Below, piece after piece: positions 53,726 to 62,456 of a DNA stretch of 64,000 nt; positions within the stretch are counted from its first letter, which is position 1, and every line of letters begins with the position of its first letter. Under the pieces are notes generated by a model, which saw only the letters and a list, made by a program, of their open reading frames with translations, did not search any database and had not been told where the DNA came from. Position numbers and translations under genes: made by a program. The stretch lies in the NCBI RefSeq assembly GCF_014642915.1, contig NZ_BMJE01000002.1, positions 186,001 to 250,000 on the forward strand, given 5' to 3'. The DNA comes from Flavobacterium suaedae. GTDB taxonomy: Bacteria; Bacteroidota; Bacteroidia; Flavobacteriales; Flavobacteriaceae.

Positions 53726-54631
53726 TTATAATATCATTTCGCTATACGGTACTATAGTAGTGTAACCTTTGTCTTTAAAGTATTGTATTGGGTTACTTTC
53801 TGTAACTGCCATTATAAAGTCGCCACCCCAAGCACCAAGACTTTTTAGTGTGCCTTCAAAGTCAGGGAAAAGCCGCTCTTTTACAGTTGGTGTGTCTAAT
53901 ACTGACGACATTAAAGCCTCATGCTGTCCTAACAGTTCTCTGAAACTGTTTAAGTTGTTAGCAGTGATAATAGCTTTTGTTATACTGCTTATTTCAGCAA
54001 TAAAAGAACCCTCATTTTTTGCTTTTTGCCTGTATGTTTCAATAGCACTACGGCTGTTTTGCTTTTCATTTAAATAAACAAAATATAATTTACCAGTAAA
54101 TGCAGGGTTGAAGTTTATAGATTTAACTATGGGTTTTTTATCTTCTATGTGGTATAAAATAGGAGTATTGTTTTGCGCGCAGGCAATATCATAACCACTA
54201 CCGCCAAAGCTATCCCATAGTAGTTGGAAAGCATCAATTTTAAACCATTGGGCAATATTGTTTATTAATGTTGAAGAGGTACCTAACCCCCAGTTGCGGG
54301 GAAAAGTAAGTGTAGTGGTAACCTTATACCCTTGTTTTAATAGTTCAGGGTTTGCTGTATGGGCAGTATGCAGTATTTCAACAAGTTTTTTGGTTATAGC
54401 ATTATCTCCAATATAGTTGTTGTTTTTTATTTGCGCTATTGCTATGGTATCTTCAAACCAAATGCTTTCATCAGCATCAAAACTTGTCCAGTGTAGTATT
54501 TCTTCTTCCGAAGTCTCTACATGCAAATATTGTCCTGTTTTTGTAGGTAATGCAAAACTTTTTGCACCATCAAGAACAGCATATTCTCCGGTTATTAATA
54601 GCTTTCCGTTACTGTAAAAACACTTCTTCAA
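53726..54631 (-). CDS. GYDIA-family GHMP kinase, mevalonate pathway
   Basis: The 301-residue GHMP kinase has the substrate region YSNGKLLITGEYAVLDGAKS at the start, the ATP loop PRNWGLGTSSTLINN near 112, and GGSGYDIACAQ near 143, which gives this subfamily its name. It likely phosphorylates mevalonate or a later intermediate. The start is TTG directly after the hmgR stop (0 bp), and no ATG precedes the conserved region. The adjacency to HMG-CoA reductase supports isoprenoid synthesis. Confidence 0.85.
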   Translation of the reverse strand: MKKCFYSNGKLLITGEYAVLDGAKSFALPTKTGQYLHVETSEEEILHWTSFDADESIWFEDTIAIAQIKNNNYIGDNAITKKLVEILHTAHTANPELLKQGYKVTTTLTFPRNWGLGTSSTLINNIAQWFKIDAFQLLWDSFGGSGYDIACAQNNTPILYHIEDKKPIVKSINFNPAFTGKLYFVYLNEKQNSRSAIETYRQKAKNEGSFIAEISSITKAIITANNLNSFRELLGQHEALMSSVLDTPTVKERLFPDFEGTLKSLGAWGGDFIMAVTESNPIQYFKDKGYTTIVPYSEMIL

Positions 54632-55975
54632 CTATTGTACTGTTTGTTTTTCGGAATTCTCTTTTCTAAGCTCTTCTATATAGTTTACCGCAGCAGCATG
54701 ACTTACCGTGTTGGTCTCAAAATGCTTAACGGCTTTAAGTTTTTCTGTTTCTGTAGCTTTTAGCTGATTCAGGATGTTCATCAGGTGCATTTTCATGTGT
54801 CCCTTTTGTATTCCTGTAGTAGTAAGCGAGCGTAGTGCTGCGAAGTTTTGTGCCAGTCCGGCTACTGCAACAATCTGCATTAATTCTTTCGCTGATGGCT
54901 TTCCTAACATTTCCAGTGATAGTTTAACCATAGGGTGTAAAGAGGTAAGTCCGCCAACTGTACCCAATGCGAGTGGCACGTCTATCCAAAACCTGAAAAT
55001 GCCATTTTCTACAGTAGCATGCGACAGGCTGGAATAACTTCCGTCTTTCGAAGCATAGGCATGAACACCTGCTTCTACAGCACGGAAATCGTTACCCGTA
55101 GCAATCACTACGGCATCAATACCATTCATTATACCCTTGTTGTGGGTAACGGCTCTGTAGGGCTCCTTTTCGGCTATGGTAACCGCTGTTATAAATTTTT
55201 CAGCAAAATCTTCCGGTGAGATATTTTTATCTTCATTCAAATCTTCAACAGGGCAGGATACTTCGGCTCTAACAATACAATTTGGTACGTAGTTAGAAAG
55301 TATACTCATTACTACCTGTATTTGCTTTTCTTCTTCTGTAAAAGCAGTATGTTGCTCGGCTTCGCTTTTTAATATCTCAGCAAACTTTTCCAAGCAGGAG
55401 TTTATAAAGTTAGCCCCCATACTGTCTATAGTATTAAAGGTGGCATGAAGCTGATAGTAATTGTCTAAAGCATCGGTTTTGTCACGTAAAACTATATCAC
55501 GAATACCCCCGCCACGTTTTTCCATGTTTTGGGTAAGGGTTGATACCCCTTCAATAAGTTTGTTTTTTACAGCAGTAAAAAAGCTTTCAAGTTTACTTTT
55601 GTCACCTTTGTAAATAAAGTGTACCTGTCCTATTTTTTCAGTATCAAGTACTGTAGTTTTAAAACCGCCACGTGCTGACCAAAACTTTGCTGCTTTTGAT
55701 GCCGCAGCTACAACAGAACTTTCTTCTATTGCCATTGGTATAGTAAAATTCTTACCGTTAATGTTGAAGTTTGGTGCTATACCCAGCGGTAAATAGAAGT
55801 TCGTGATGGTATTTTCAATAAACTCATCATGCAGTTTTTGTAAATCTGCATCAGAATTCCAATATTTCTTAATCAGGTTTGTGGCTTCTTCGGGGTTAGC
55901 GAAGTATTCTTTGGCAATCCATTCAATCTTTTCTTGTTTGTTTAATTTGGAAAACCCCGCGACTGCTTTACTCAT
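54632..55975 (-). CDS. Hydroxymethylglutaryl-CoA reductase, class II type
   Basis: The enzyme reduces HMG-CoA to mevalonate, or acts in reverse in degraders. The 447-residue protein has the catalytic glutamate region MAIEESSVVAAASKAAKFW, IDSMGANFINSCLE, the lysine region NKGIMNGIDAV and the aspartate region ATGNDFRAVEAGVHAYA. The C-terminal histidine lies in GIQKGHMKMH. These are class II-type features. The ATG at 55975 is preferred; the longer TTG start at 56005 overlaps the promoter -7 box. With the GHMP kinase it indicates a mevalonate pathway. Confidence 0.92.
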   Translation of the reverse strand: MSKAVAGFSKLNKQEKIEWIAKEYFANPEEATNLIKKYWNSDADLQKLHDEFIENTITNFYLPLGIAPNFNINGKNFTIPMAIEESSVVAAASKAAKFWSARGGFKTTVLDTEKIGQVHFIYKGDKSKLESFFTAVKNKLIEGVSTLTQNMEKRGGGIRDIVLRDKTDALDNYYQLHATFNTIDSMGANFINSCLEKFAEILKSEAEQHTAFTEEEKQIQVVMSILSNYVPNCIVRAEVSCPVEDLNEDKNISPEDFAEKFITAVTIAEKEPYRAVTHNKGIMNGIDAVVIATGNDFRAVEAGVHAYASKDGSYSSLSHATVENGIFRFWIDVPLALGTVGGLTSLHPMVKLSLEMLGKPSAKELMQIVAVAGLAQNFAALRSLTTTGIQKGHMKMHLMNILNQLKATETEKLKAVKHFETNTVSHAAAVNYIEELRKENSEKQTVQ

Positions 55976-56002
55976 TTTCAGAATATTAATATAGTAGTGC
56001 TG

Positions 56003-56010
56003 CAAAGATA
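56003..56010 (-). promoter_or_regulatory. -7 element TATCTTTG for the mevalonate operon
   Basis: A perfect TAnnTTTG on the minus strand, 27 bp before the ATG at 55975. It overlaps the alternative TTG start and thereby decides against it. Confidence 0.6.
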
Positions 56011-56138
56011 GCGCATTACGCCTGTATTTACTAAAAATAATGCATCAGTACTTTAACAGGATAATTTCATTTAACAAAAAAAACACCCGATAATTCATAA
56101 ATTTTTATTAAAATTGGGGGTTTTTTACCTTATACGAA

Positions 56139-58310
56139 ATGATTAGCATTAAAAGAGTACTTTTTTTATTATTACTTATAGCCACGCCGGCTTTAGCACA
56201 ACGAAATATTACACTTGAAGAAATATGGAGTGGAGCTTTCCGCACTCAGGGAATGTATGAATTGCATTCTATGGAAAACTCTAATCAATATACCGTACTC
56301 GATGTAAATTGGGCTACAGGAAATTCTAGCGTGGATTTATACGATTTTAAAACGCTGGAGAAAGTAAGTACACTGATTAGTTCTAAAGATTTTGCTGAAC
56401 TTAATTCGATTGATGCATTTACATTTAGCCCTGATGAAAAGAAAATGCTTATCGCTACGAATACTCAGCCGATATACCGTCATTCTTTTTTTGCAGAATA
56501 TTATATTTACGATATTGCAACAAAATCATTAAAAAGTGTAGCTGATATTCCAATTCAGGAGCCTGTGTTTTCAGCAGATAATTCAAAGGTTGCTTATGCT
56601 CATGCTAACAACTTATACTACTATGATGTAGCAACAGGTAACACCCAAGCTATAACAAAGGACGGAGAACGTAATGCTATTATAAATGGTATAACCGACT
56701 GGGTTTACGAAGAGGAATTTGCTTTTGTGAGAGCTTTTGACTGGAATAAAGCAGGCGATAAAATAGCCTACATTCGTTTTGATGAGCGCGAAGTGCCTGA
56801 GTTTACCATGGAGTATTATAATATGGGGCTATACCCATATCCGTACACTTTTAAGTACCCTAAGGCAGGTGAAAATAACTCGAAAGTTTCATTACATATT
56901 TACGATGTAAAAACAGGAACTACTAAACAAATAGCACTTAACAGCTTTAACCCGTATTACATTCCGCGTATAAAATGGACTAATGATGCACAGACTTTAA
57001 GTGTGCAGTTAATGAACAGACACCAAAATAATTTAGACTTAGTATTTGTAGATGCAAATACTGGTAAAACAACAGGCGTACTTAACGAAACAGACAAAGC
57101 GTATATTAATATAACCGATAACCTTACTTTTTTAAAGGATAATAGCTTTATATGGACAAGTGAGAAAGATGGATATAATCACATATACCACTATAACGAA
57201 AAAGGTAAACTGATAAAGCAAATAACAGAGGGCAACTGGGAAGTAACAGCGTTTTACGGTTTTGATGACAGAACAGGAAATGTATTTTACCAGTCCGTAG
57301 AAAATGGTTCTATAAACAGAGATGTTTACAGTATTAATATTAACGGAAAACGAAAAACCCGCCTAACACCAAATGAGGGAACTAATGAAGCTACTTTCAG
57401 CCCTGATTTTGATTACTTCATAAATTCATATTCCAGTGCAACTACACCTCCGGTTTATACACTTCATGAATCGAAAAAAGGAAAACTGGTAAAAACTATA
57501 AAAAATAATCAAGGTCTTGCTAATAAATTAGATAAATATAACCTGCCTAAAAAAAAGTTTACGGTTATAACTACACCAAAAGGGCATGAATTAAATGCAT
57601 GGATGATTAAGCCTGCTGACTTTGACCCGAATAAAAAATATCCGGTATTTATGTATCAATACAGTGGTCCGGGTTCTCAGGAGGTAAGTAACCAATGGCA
57701 TAGCTATAATGACTATTGGTTTATGATGCTGGCGCAGCAAGGTTATATAGTAGCATGTGTAGACGGTAGGGGTACAGGTTTTAAAGGCGCTGCATTTAAA
57801 AAAGTAACTTACAAGGAACTTGGAAAATATGAAGTAGAAGACCAAATAGACGCTGCGAAAGTAATTGGTGGATATGATTATGTTGATGAATCGCGAATTG
57901 GTATCTTTGGCTGGAGTTTCGGAGGCTTTATGTCATCTAACTGTATATTGAAAGGTAACGACGTGTTTAAAATGGCTATTGCTGTAGCTCCTGTAACCAA
58001 CTGGCGTTTTTATGACACTGTTTATACAGAGCGTTATATGCAAACACCGCAGGAGAATGCATCAGGTTATGATGAAAACTCACCAATAAACCATGTAAAA
58101 AAGCTAAAAGGTGATTACTTGTTAGTGCATGGTTCTGCCGATGATAACGTACATTTACAAAATACAATGCTAATGGTAGAAGCATTAGTACAGGCAAACA
58201 AACAATTTGACTGGGCTATTTACCCTGATAAAAACCATGGAATATATGGCGGAGCTACAAGGCTGCAACTATATACTAAAATGACAAACTTTATAAAAGA
58301 GAAGCTATAA
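56139..58310 (+). CDS. Dipeptidyl peptidase IV-type serine peptidase (S9)
   Basis: The enzyme removes N-terminal dipeptides, typically X-Pro, from oligopeptides. The 723-residue protein has a signal peptide ending near 21 (PALAQ), an eight-blade-type beta-propeller, and a C-terminal alpha/beta hydrolase. It has the double glutamate WVYEEEF near 187-193. The catalytic serine lies in FGWSFGGF (S593), the aspartate in HGSADDNVH (about 668), and the histidine in DKNHGIYGG (about 700). It precedes two peptide transporter genes, consistent with peptide use. Confidence 0.93.
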   Translation: MISIKRVLFLLLLIATPALAQRNITLEEIWSGAFRTQGMYELHSMENSNQYTVLDVNWATGNSSVDLYDFKTLEKVSTLISSKDFAELNSIDAFTFSPDEKKMLIATNTQPIYRHSFFAEYYIYDIATKSLKSVADIPIQEPVFSADNSKVAYAHANNLYYYDVATGNTQAITKDGERNAIINGITDWVYEEEFAFVRAFDWNKAGDKIAYIRFDEREVPEFTMEYYNMGLYPYPYTFKYPKAGENNSKVSLHIYDVKTGTTKQIALNSFNPYYIPRIKWTNDAQTLSVQLMNRHQNNLDLVFVDANTGKTTGVLNETDKAYINITDNLTFLKDNSFIWTSEKDGYNHIYHYNEKGKLIKQITEGNWEVTAFYGFDDRTGNVFYQSVENGSINRDVYSININGKRKTRLTPNEGTNEATFSPDFDYFINSYSSATTPPVYTLHESKKGKLVKTIKNNQGLANKLDKYNLPKKKFTVITTPKGHELNAWMIKPADFDPNKKYPVFMYQYSGPGSQEVSNQWHSYNDYWFMMLAQQGYIVACVDGRGTGFKGAAFKKVTYKELGKYEVEDQIDAAKVIGGYDYVDESRIGIFGWSFGGFMSSNCILKGNDVFKMAIAVAPVTNWRFYDTVYTERYMQTPQENASGYDENSPINHVKKLKGDYLLVHGSADDNVHLQNTMLMVEALVQANKQFDWAIYPDKNHGIYGGATRLQLYTKMTNFIKEKL

Positions 58311-58314
58311 TTAT

Positions 58315-60144
58315 ATGTCTACAATTACAAAACAACCACATCAAAAAGAACTTTTCGGACATCCTGCGGGATTATTTATATTATTTTTTACCGAAATGTG
58401 GGAGCGTTTTTCCTACTACGGAATGCGTGGTATATTAACCCTTTATATTGCTACTTCCGCTACTGCTGTAGATCCTGGATTAGGCTGGACTAACAAAGAT
58501 GCACTTTGGCTTTACGGCTGGTATACTATGCTGGTTTATGTTGCATCGATACCCGGAGGGTGGATTGCAGATAAGTTTTTAGGACAGAAAAAAACCGTAA
58601 TGCTTGGCGGTATCCTTTTATGTATTGGTCATGGGGTGCTTGCAATACCGGAAAGTTGGGCGTTTTTTACAGGTCTGCTTCTTATTATTTTAGGTGTTGG
58701 GGGCTTAAAACCCAATATTTCTACTATGGTAGGAGGCTTATATAAAGAGGGTGATATTCGCAGGGATAACGGTTTTACTATTTTTTATATAGGTATTAAT
58801 ATTGGGGCATTTTTGGCAAGTATATCAGTTGGACTGGTTGCTTATAAATATGGCTGGCATTACGGCTTTGGGCTTGCCGGTATTGGTATGCTATTAGGGC
58901 AAATTGTATATATATGGGGTCTTCGCTACTTAAAAGGTGTTGGTGAATTTTCCGGAGGTGCAGAAGTTTCTGAAGCTGAACGTGAAGCTGCTAAACGTCC
59001 GTTAAGTAAAATAGAGAAGGACAGAATAGTGGTATTACTAATATCATTCCTTATAGTAGTAGTATTTTGGGGTGCTTTTGAACAGGCAGGAGGGTTAATG
59101 AACCTTTATACTGATGCTAAAGTTAACCGTACTATTGGTTTGAGTTGGCTGGAAGAAATTCCCGCCGCAGTATTCCAGTCACTTAATGCAGGTTACATCA
59201 TTATTTTCGGAACTGTAGTAGGTGGTTTTTGGTTATGGATGAAGAAGAAAGGTAAAGAAGCTTCATCTTTATATAAAATGGCTATAGGTACTATAATTAT
59301 GGGGCTTGGTTATGTGTTTATGATGTTTGCCTCTAAAGAAGCCAGTGCTGAAGTATTTGGTAAGGCAGCTATGGGTTGGGTGTTTTTAGCTTATCTTTTC
59401 CATACTATAGGAGAGCTTTGTACTTCTCCTGTAGCATTATCATTTATAACTAAATTGGCACCGTTAAAATATGCTTCTATTATGATGGGGGTTTATTTTG
59501 CTGCTACAGGATTTGGTAACAAGTTAGCAGGAAGTATTGGTGAATCTTCGCAGTTAGAGCCTTTTGGAGGTAAAATGGTAGTTTCTAAGCAAGAGGTAAT
59601 ACCATTTATGAGTAAAGACTCTATTCCGGTAAAAAACGCTAAAAAAGAGATTGATACTATCTATGACTATCCTATTAACTTAGATAAAAACTTTAGTATT
59701 AAGAGTGAGGTTTACCTTGCAGATAGTAAAATAGAATTTGACAGAATTGATACCGGTGAGAATCTAAATAATTTATTTCAACTATCCCAAGGAGAAGATT
59801 CTAATACTGCTGAACTTAAAAAAGTACTAGAAGAAAACAATGTGACTAAAAATAACCCTTATCATGCAAGATTAGTATTTGAGAAAGACAAAGATGCTGC
59901 TCAAAAAACAGAGAATATGGGAGATGGTGAAAATTACGGTGTTTCATTTGTTTTGGAAGAGCAACAAAGTGAACAGGAGTATAAAACTTTTATGTGGCTT
60001 ACTGTATTTACGGTTGCCTTTGGTCTTTTACTACTGTTGTTCCTTAAAAAGCTTAAGAAGCTTACACATGGAGCTGAAGATAAAGAGCGCGAACTGACAC
60101 TAGAGGATAATAAAGGACCTGAACTTGAAAAATTTCAGGAGTAA
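58315..60144 (+). CDS. Proton-dependent oligopeptide transporter (POT/PTR2) with long insertion
   Basis: A 609-residue MFS-type transporter for di- and tripeptides. The ExxERFxYYG signature is present near residues 22-32 (TEMWERFSYYGMRG) and PTR2-type GLYKEGDIRRDNGFTIFYIGINIGA near 140-165. Before the last transmembrane helix is a charged, soluble insertion of about 160 residues (about 415-570, QLEPFGGKMVVSKQE on). It starts 4 bp after the DPP-IV gene, so the peptidase and the transporter are likely one operon. Confidence 0.9.
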   Translation: MSTITKQPHQKELFGHPAGLFILFFTEMWERFSYYGMRGILTLYIATSATAVDPGLGWTNKDALWLYGWYTMLVYVASIPGGWIADKFLGQKKTVMLGGILLCIGHGVLAIPESWAFFTGLLLIILGVGGLKPNISTMVGGLYKEGDIRRDNGFTIFYIGINIGAFLASISVGLVAYKYGWHYGFGLAGIGMLLGQIVYIWGLRYLKGVGEFSGGAEVSEAEREAAKRPLSKIEKDRIVVLLISFLIVVVFWGAFEQAGGLMNLYTDAKVNRTIGLSWLEEIPAAVFQSLNAGYIIIFGTVVGGFWLWMKKKGKEASSLYKMAIGTIIMGLGYVFMMFASKEASAEVFGKAAMGWVFLAYLFHTIGELCTSPVALSFITKLAPLKYASIMMGVYFAATGFGNKLAGSIGESSQLEPFGGKMVVSKQEVIPFMSKDSIPVKNAKKEIDTIYDYPINLDKNFSIKSEVYLADSKIEFDRIDTGENLNNLFQLSQGEDSNTAELKKVLEENNVTKNNPYHARLVFEKDKDAAQKTENMGDGENYGVSFVLEEQQSEQEYKTFMWLTVFTVAFGLLLLLFLKKLKKLTHGAEDKERELTLEDNKGPELEKFQE

Positions 60145-60170
60145 TAATAAATTATAGAAACTAATACATA

Positions 60171-61928
60171 ATGGCTACAACAGCATCGAACGACTTTTTT
60201 AAATCTAATGTTTTAGGACATCCTGCAGGTTTATTTGTTTTATTTTTTACAGAAATGTGGGAGCGCTTTTCGTTTTACGGAATGCGAGTATTATTAGTAA
60301 ACTTTTTAACATTTTCTATAATAGGGGATAATCCCGGTTGGGGTTGGCCAACAGAAAATGCTACAGCACTATATGGTACCTATGCTATGTTATTATACAT
60401 AACACCAATTTTTGGTGGTATTTTAGCTGATAGATATATTGGTTATCGTTGGGCAGTTGTTATAGGTTCTATTATAATGACGCTGGGGCATGCCAGCATG
60501 GCAATTGAAACACCACTTTTCCTTTATATTGGCTTGGCTTTGCTTGTTATCGGGACAGGTTTCTTTAAGCCAAATATGACATCTATACTTTCTGAAATGT
60601 ATAAGGATCGCCCAGAGAAAAAAGATGGTGCTTACACTATTTTCTACATGGGTGTAAATGCAGGTGCTTTCTTTGGAATGATGCTTTGTGGTTACTTGGC
60701 TGAATTTGTTGGCTGGAGTTATGGTTTTGGTCTTGCAGGTGTATTTATGCTTTTAGGAACTTTACAATTTTGGTTTGCTAAACCATTATTTGGGAAAATA
60801 GGAGAAGTGCCAAATAAAGCAGAGAGACTGGCCGCTGAAGAGGCTGCTAAAGTTTCTAAAAATGAAGAAGAGAAGAGGAATCCTTTTACTCTTGTTGATA
60901 AGATTTTAATAGTTGTTACTACTGTAGTTGGCTTAATGTATGCCTTTAACGACCCTCTTTCTAAAATAGGGGATATAAATATTTTCCCTTTTGAAGTTAA
61001 TGGAGTGGCTGGTCAAAATGTAGTTGTACTAGGTGCATTAATATTGTTTTTAATATTAGTGATATCTCGTATTGTACGTTATACCAAAGTTATCAGAGAC
61101 AGAATGATAGCGGTTGTTATTTTTGCTTTCTTTACTGTTTTCTTCTGGATGTCTTTTGAACAGGGAGCATCATCTTTAGTGCTTTTTGCCAGAGATAATG
61201 TAGATAGAAGCTTAGAAGGTGATTCACTTACCATTTTTAATATTGTCAATACTATATTAACGGTTGTACCGCTAATAATAATAACTTATGTTTTAATATT
61301 ATTGGCCAAGCAAACATGGAAAAAAATATCTGCATCTAATGTTGTTTTAGCCGTTTGTTTCTTGGGAGTATGGGCATTAGTTATCTGGATGCTATATCAG
61401 TATTTTACAGCAGATGAATCAGAAATAACAGTATCTTGGTTTAGTATATTAAATTCATTCTTTATAATTGCTTTTGCATCTTCTGTATCAAAAGTATGGG
61501 ATAGTAAATATAATCCAAGTGCTGCCGTTAAATATGGTTTAGGACTTATAATTATGGCAATAGGTTTTGGTTTACTTGCTTTTGGTTCTCACGGTGTTGT
61601 AGAAGGAGTAAAAGTAAGTATGGTATGGCTGGTACTGGCTTACTTGTTCCATACACTTGGTGAATTGTGCTTATCACCTGTAGGTCTTTCATATGTTTCT
61701 AAACTGGTTCCTGCAAGGATGATAGCCTTTATGTTTGGGATGTGGTATTTAGCAATTGCTATAGGTAATAAACTTGCAGCTATTTTAGGAGGAGAAATAG
61801 AGAATATTACAAAAGAGTATTCATTATCAACGTTTTTCCTTATTTTTACTATTGTACCTACGGCAGCCGGAATTGTAGTAATGCTCTTAAATCCATTGCT
61901 TAAAAAGTTAATGCATGGGGTAAGATAA
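60171..61928 (+). CDS. Proton-dependent oligopeptide transporter (POT/PTR2), second copy
   Basis: A 585-residue POT transporter with TEMWERFSFYGMRVLLVNFL near 24-42 and FYMGVNAGAFFGMMLCGYL near 157-175. It lacks the long insertion of the first copy but has a hydrophilic loop near 222-240 (KNEEEKRNPFTL). The two are clearly paralogues, probably with different substrate ranges. It lies 26 bp after the first and completes a peptidase-transporter operon. Confidence 0.9.
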   Translation: MATTASNDFFKSNVLGHPAGLFVLFFTEMWERFSFYGMRVLLVNFLTFSIIGDNPGWGWPTENATALYGTYAMLLYITPIFGGILADRYIGYRWAVVIGSIIMTLGHASMAIETPLFLYIGLALLVIGTGFFKPNMTSILSEMYKDRPEKKDGAYTIFYMGVNAGAFFGMMLCGYLAEFVGWSYGFGLAGVFMLLGTLQFWFAKPLFGKIGEVPNKAERLAAEEAAKVSKNEEEKRNPFTLVDKILIVVTTVVGLMYAFNDPLSKIGDINIFPFEVNGVAGQNVVVLGALILFLILVISRIVRYTKVIRDRMIAVVIFAFFTVFFWMSFEQGASSLVLFARDNVDRSLEGDSLTIFNIVNTILTVVPLIIITYVLILLAKQTWKKISASNVVLAVCFLGVWALVIWMLYQYFTADESEITVSWFSILNSFFIIAFASSVSKVWDSKYNPSAAVKYGLGLIIMAIGFGLLAFGSHGVVEGVKVSMVWLVLAYLFHTLGELCLSPVGLSYVSKLVPARMIAFMFGMWYLAIAIGNKLAAILGGEIENITKEYSLSTFFLIFTIVPTAAGIVVMLLNPLLKKLMHGVR

Positions 61929-61977
61929 TTTTTCGGCATTGTTTTTGAAAAACAGGTTAACACTAATATTTTAATAT

Positions 61978-62448
61978 ATGAATATGAAAAAAATACTATT
62001 AACACTACTTATAGCTTTTAGTGCAGTAGCAGTACAGGCTCAGGAAATAAAGTGGATGACTCTTGATGAGGCATTAGAAGCACAGCAAAAAAATCCTAAG
62101 CCTATTTTTATGGATGTATATACTGATTGGTGCGGACCTTGTAAAATGCTTGACAAAAACACCTTTCATGATAAAGATGTAGTTGACTACATTAGTAAAA
62201 ACTTTTATGCTGTAAAATTTAATGCAGAAGGTAATGAAAGTGTTACATATAAGGGGAAGAAATATTCTAATCCTAACTATGTGGCAAACAGGAGAGGTAG
62301 AAACTCGGTACACGAGTTTACATATTTCCTTAAAGTGAGAGCTTATCCTTCAATGATGATTTTTGACAGTAAGGGCAATGTGAAAGAACCTATTATTGGC
62401 TACCATAAACCTGAGGAGTTACTTGCAGCTCTTAAATCTAAAGTATAA
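61978..62448 (+). CDS. Secreted thioredoxin-family protein
   Basis: A 156-residue protein with a signal peptide ending near 22 (VAVQAQ) and a thioredoxin fold with active site WCGPCKML (C52 and C55). FYAVKFNAEG follows, with RAYPSMMIFDSKGN near 124 holding the conserved cis-proline. It is probably a periplasmic thiol reductase. The start could also be the ATG two codons later. The end nearly meets the convergent comEC gene (8 bp). Confidence 0.88.
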   Translation: MNMKKILLTLLIAFSAVAVQAQEIKWMTLDEALEAQQKNPKPIFMDVYTDWCGPCKMLDKNTFHDKDVVDYISKNFYAVKFNAEGNESVTYKGKKYSNPNYVANRRGRNSVHEFTYFLKVRAYPSMMIFDSKGNVKEPIIGYHKPEELLAALKSKV

Positions 62449-62456
62449 AGAATTTT

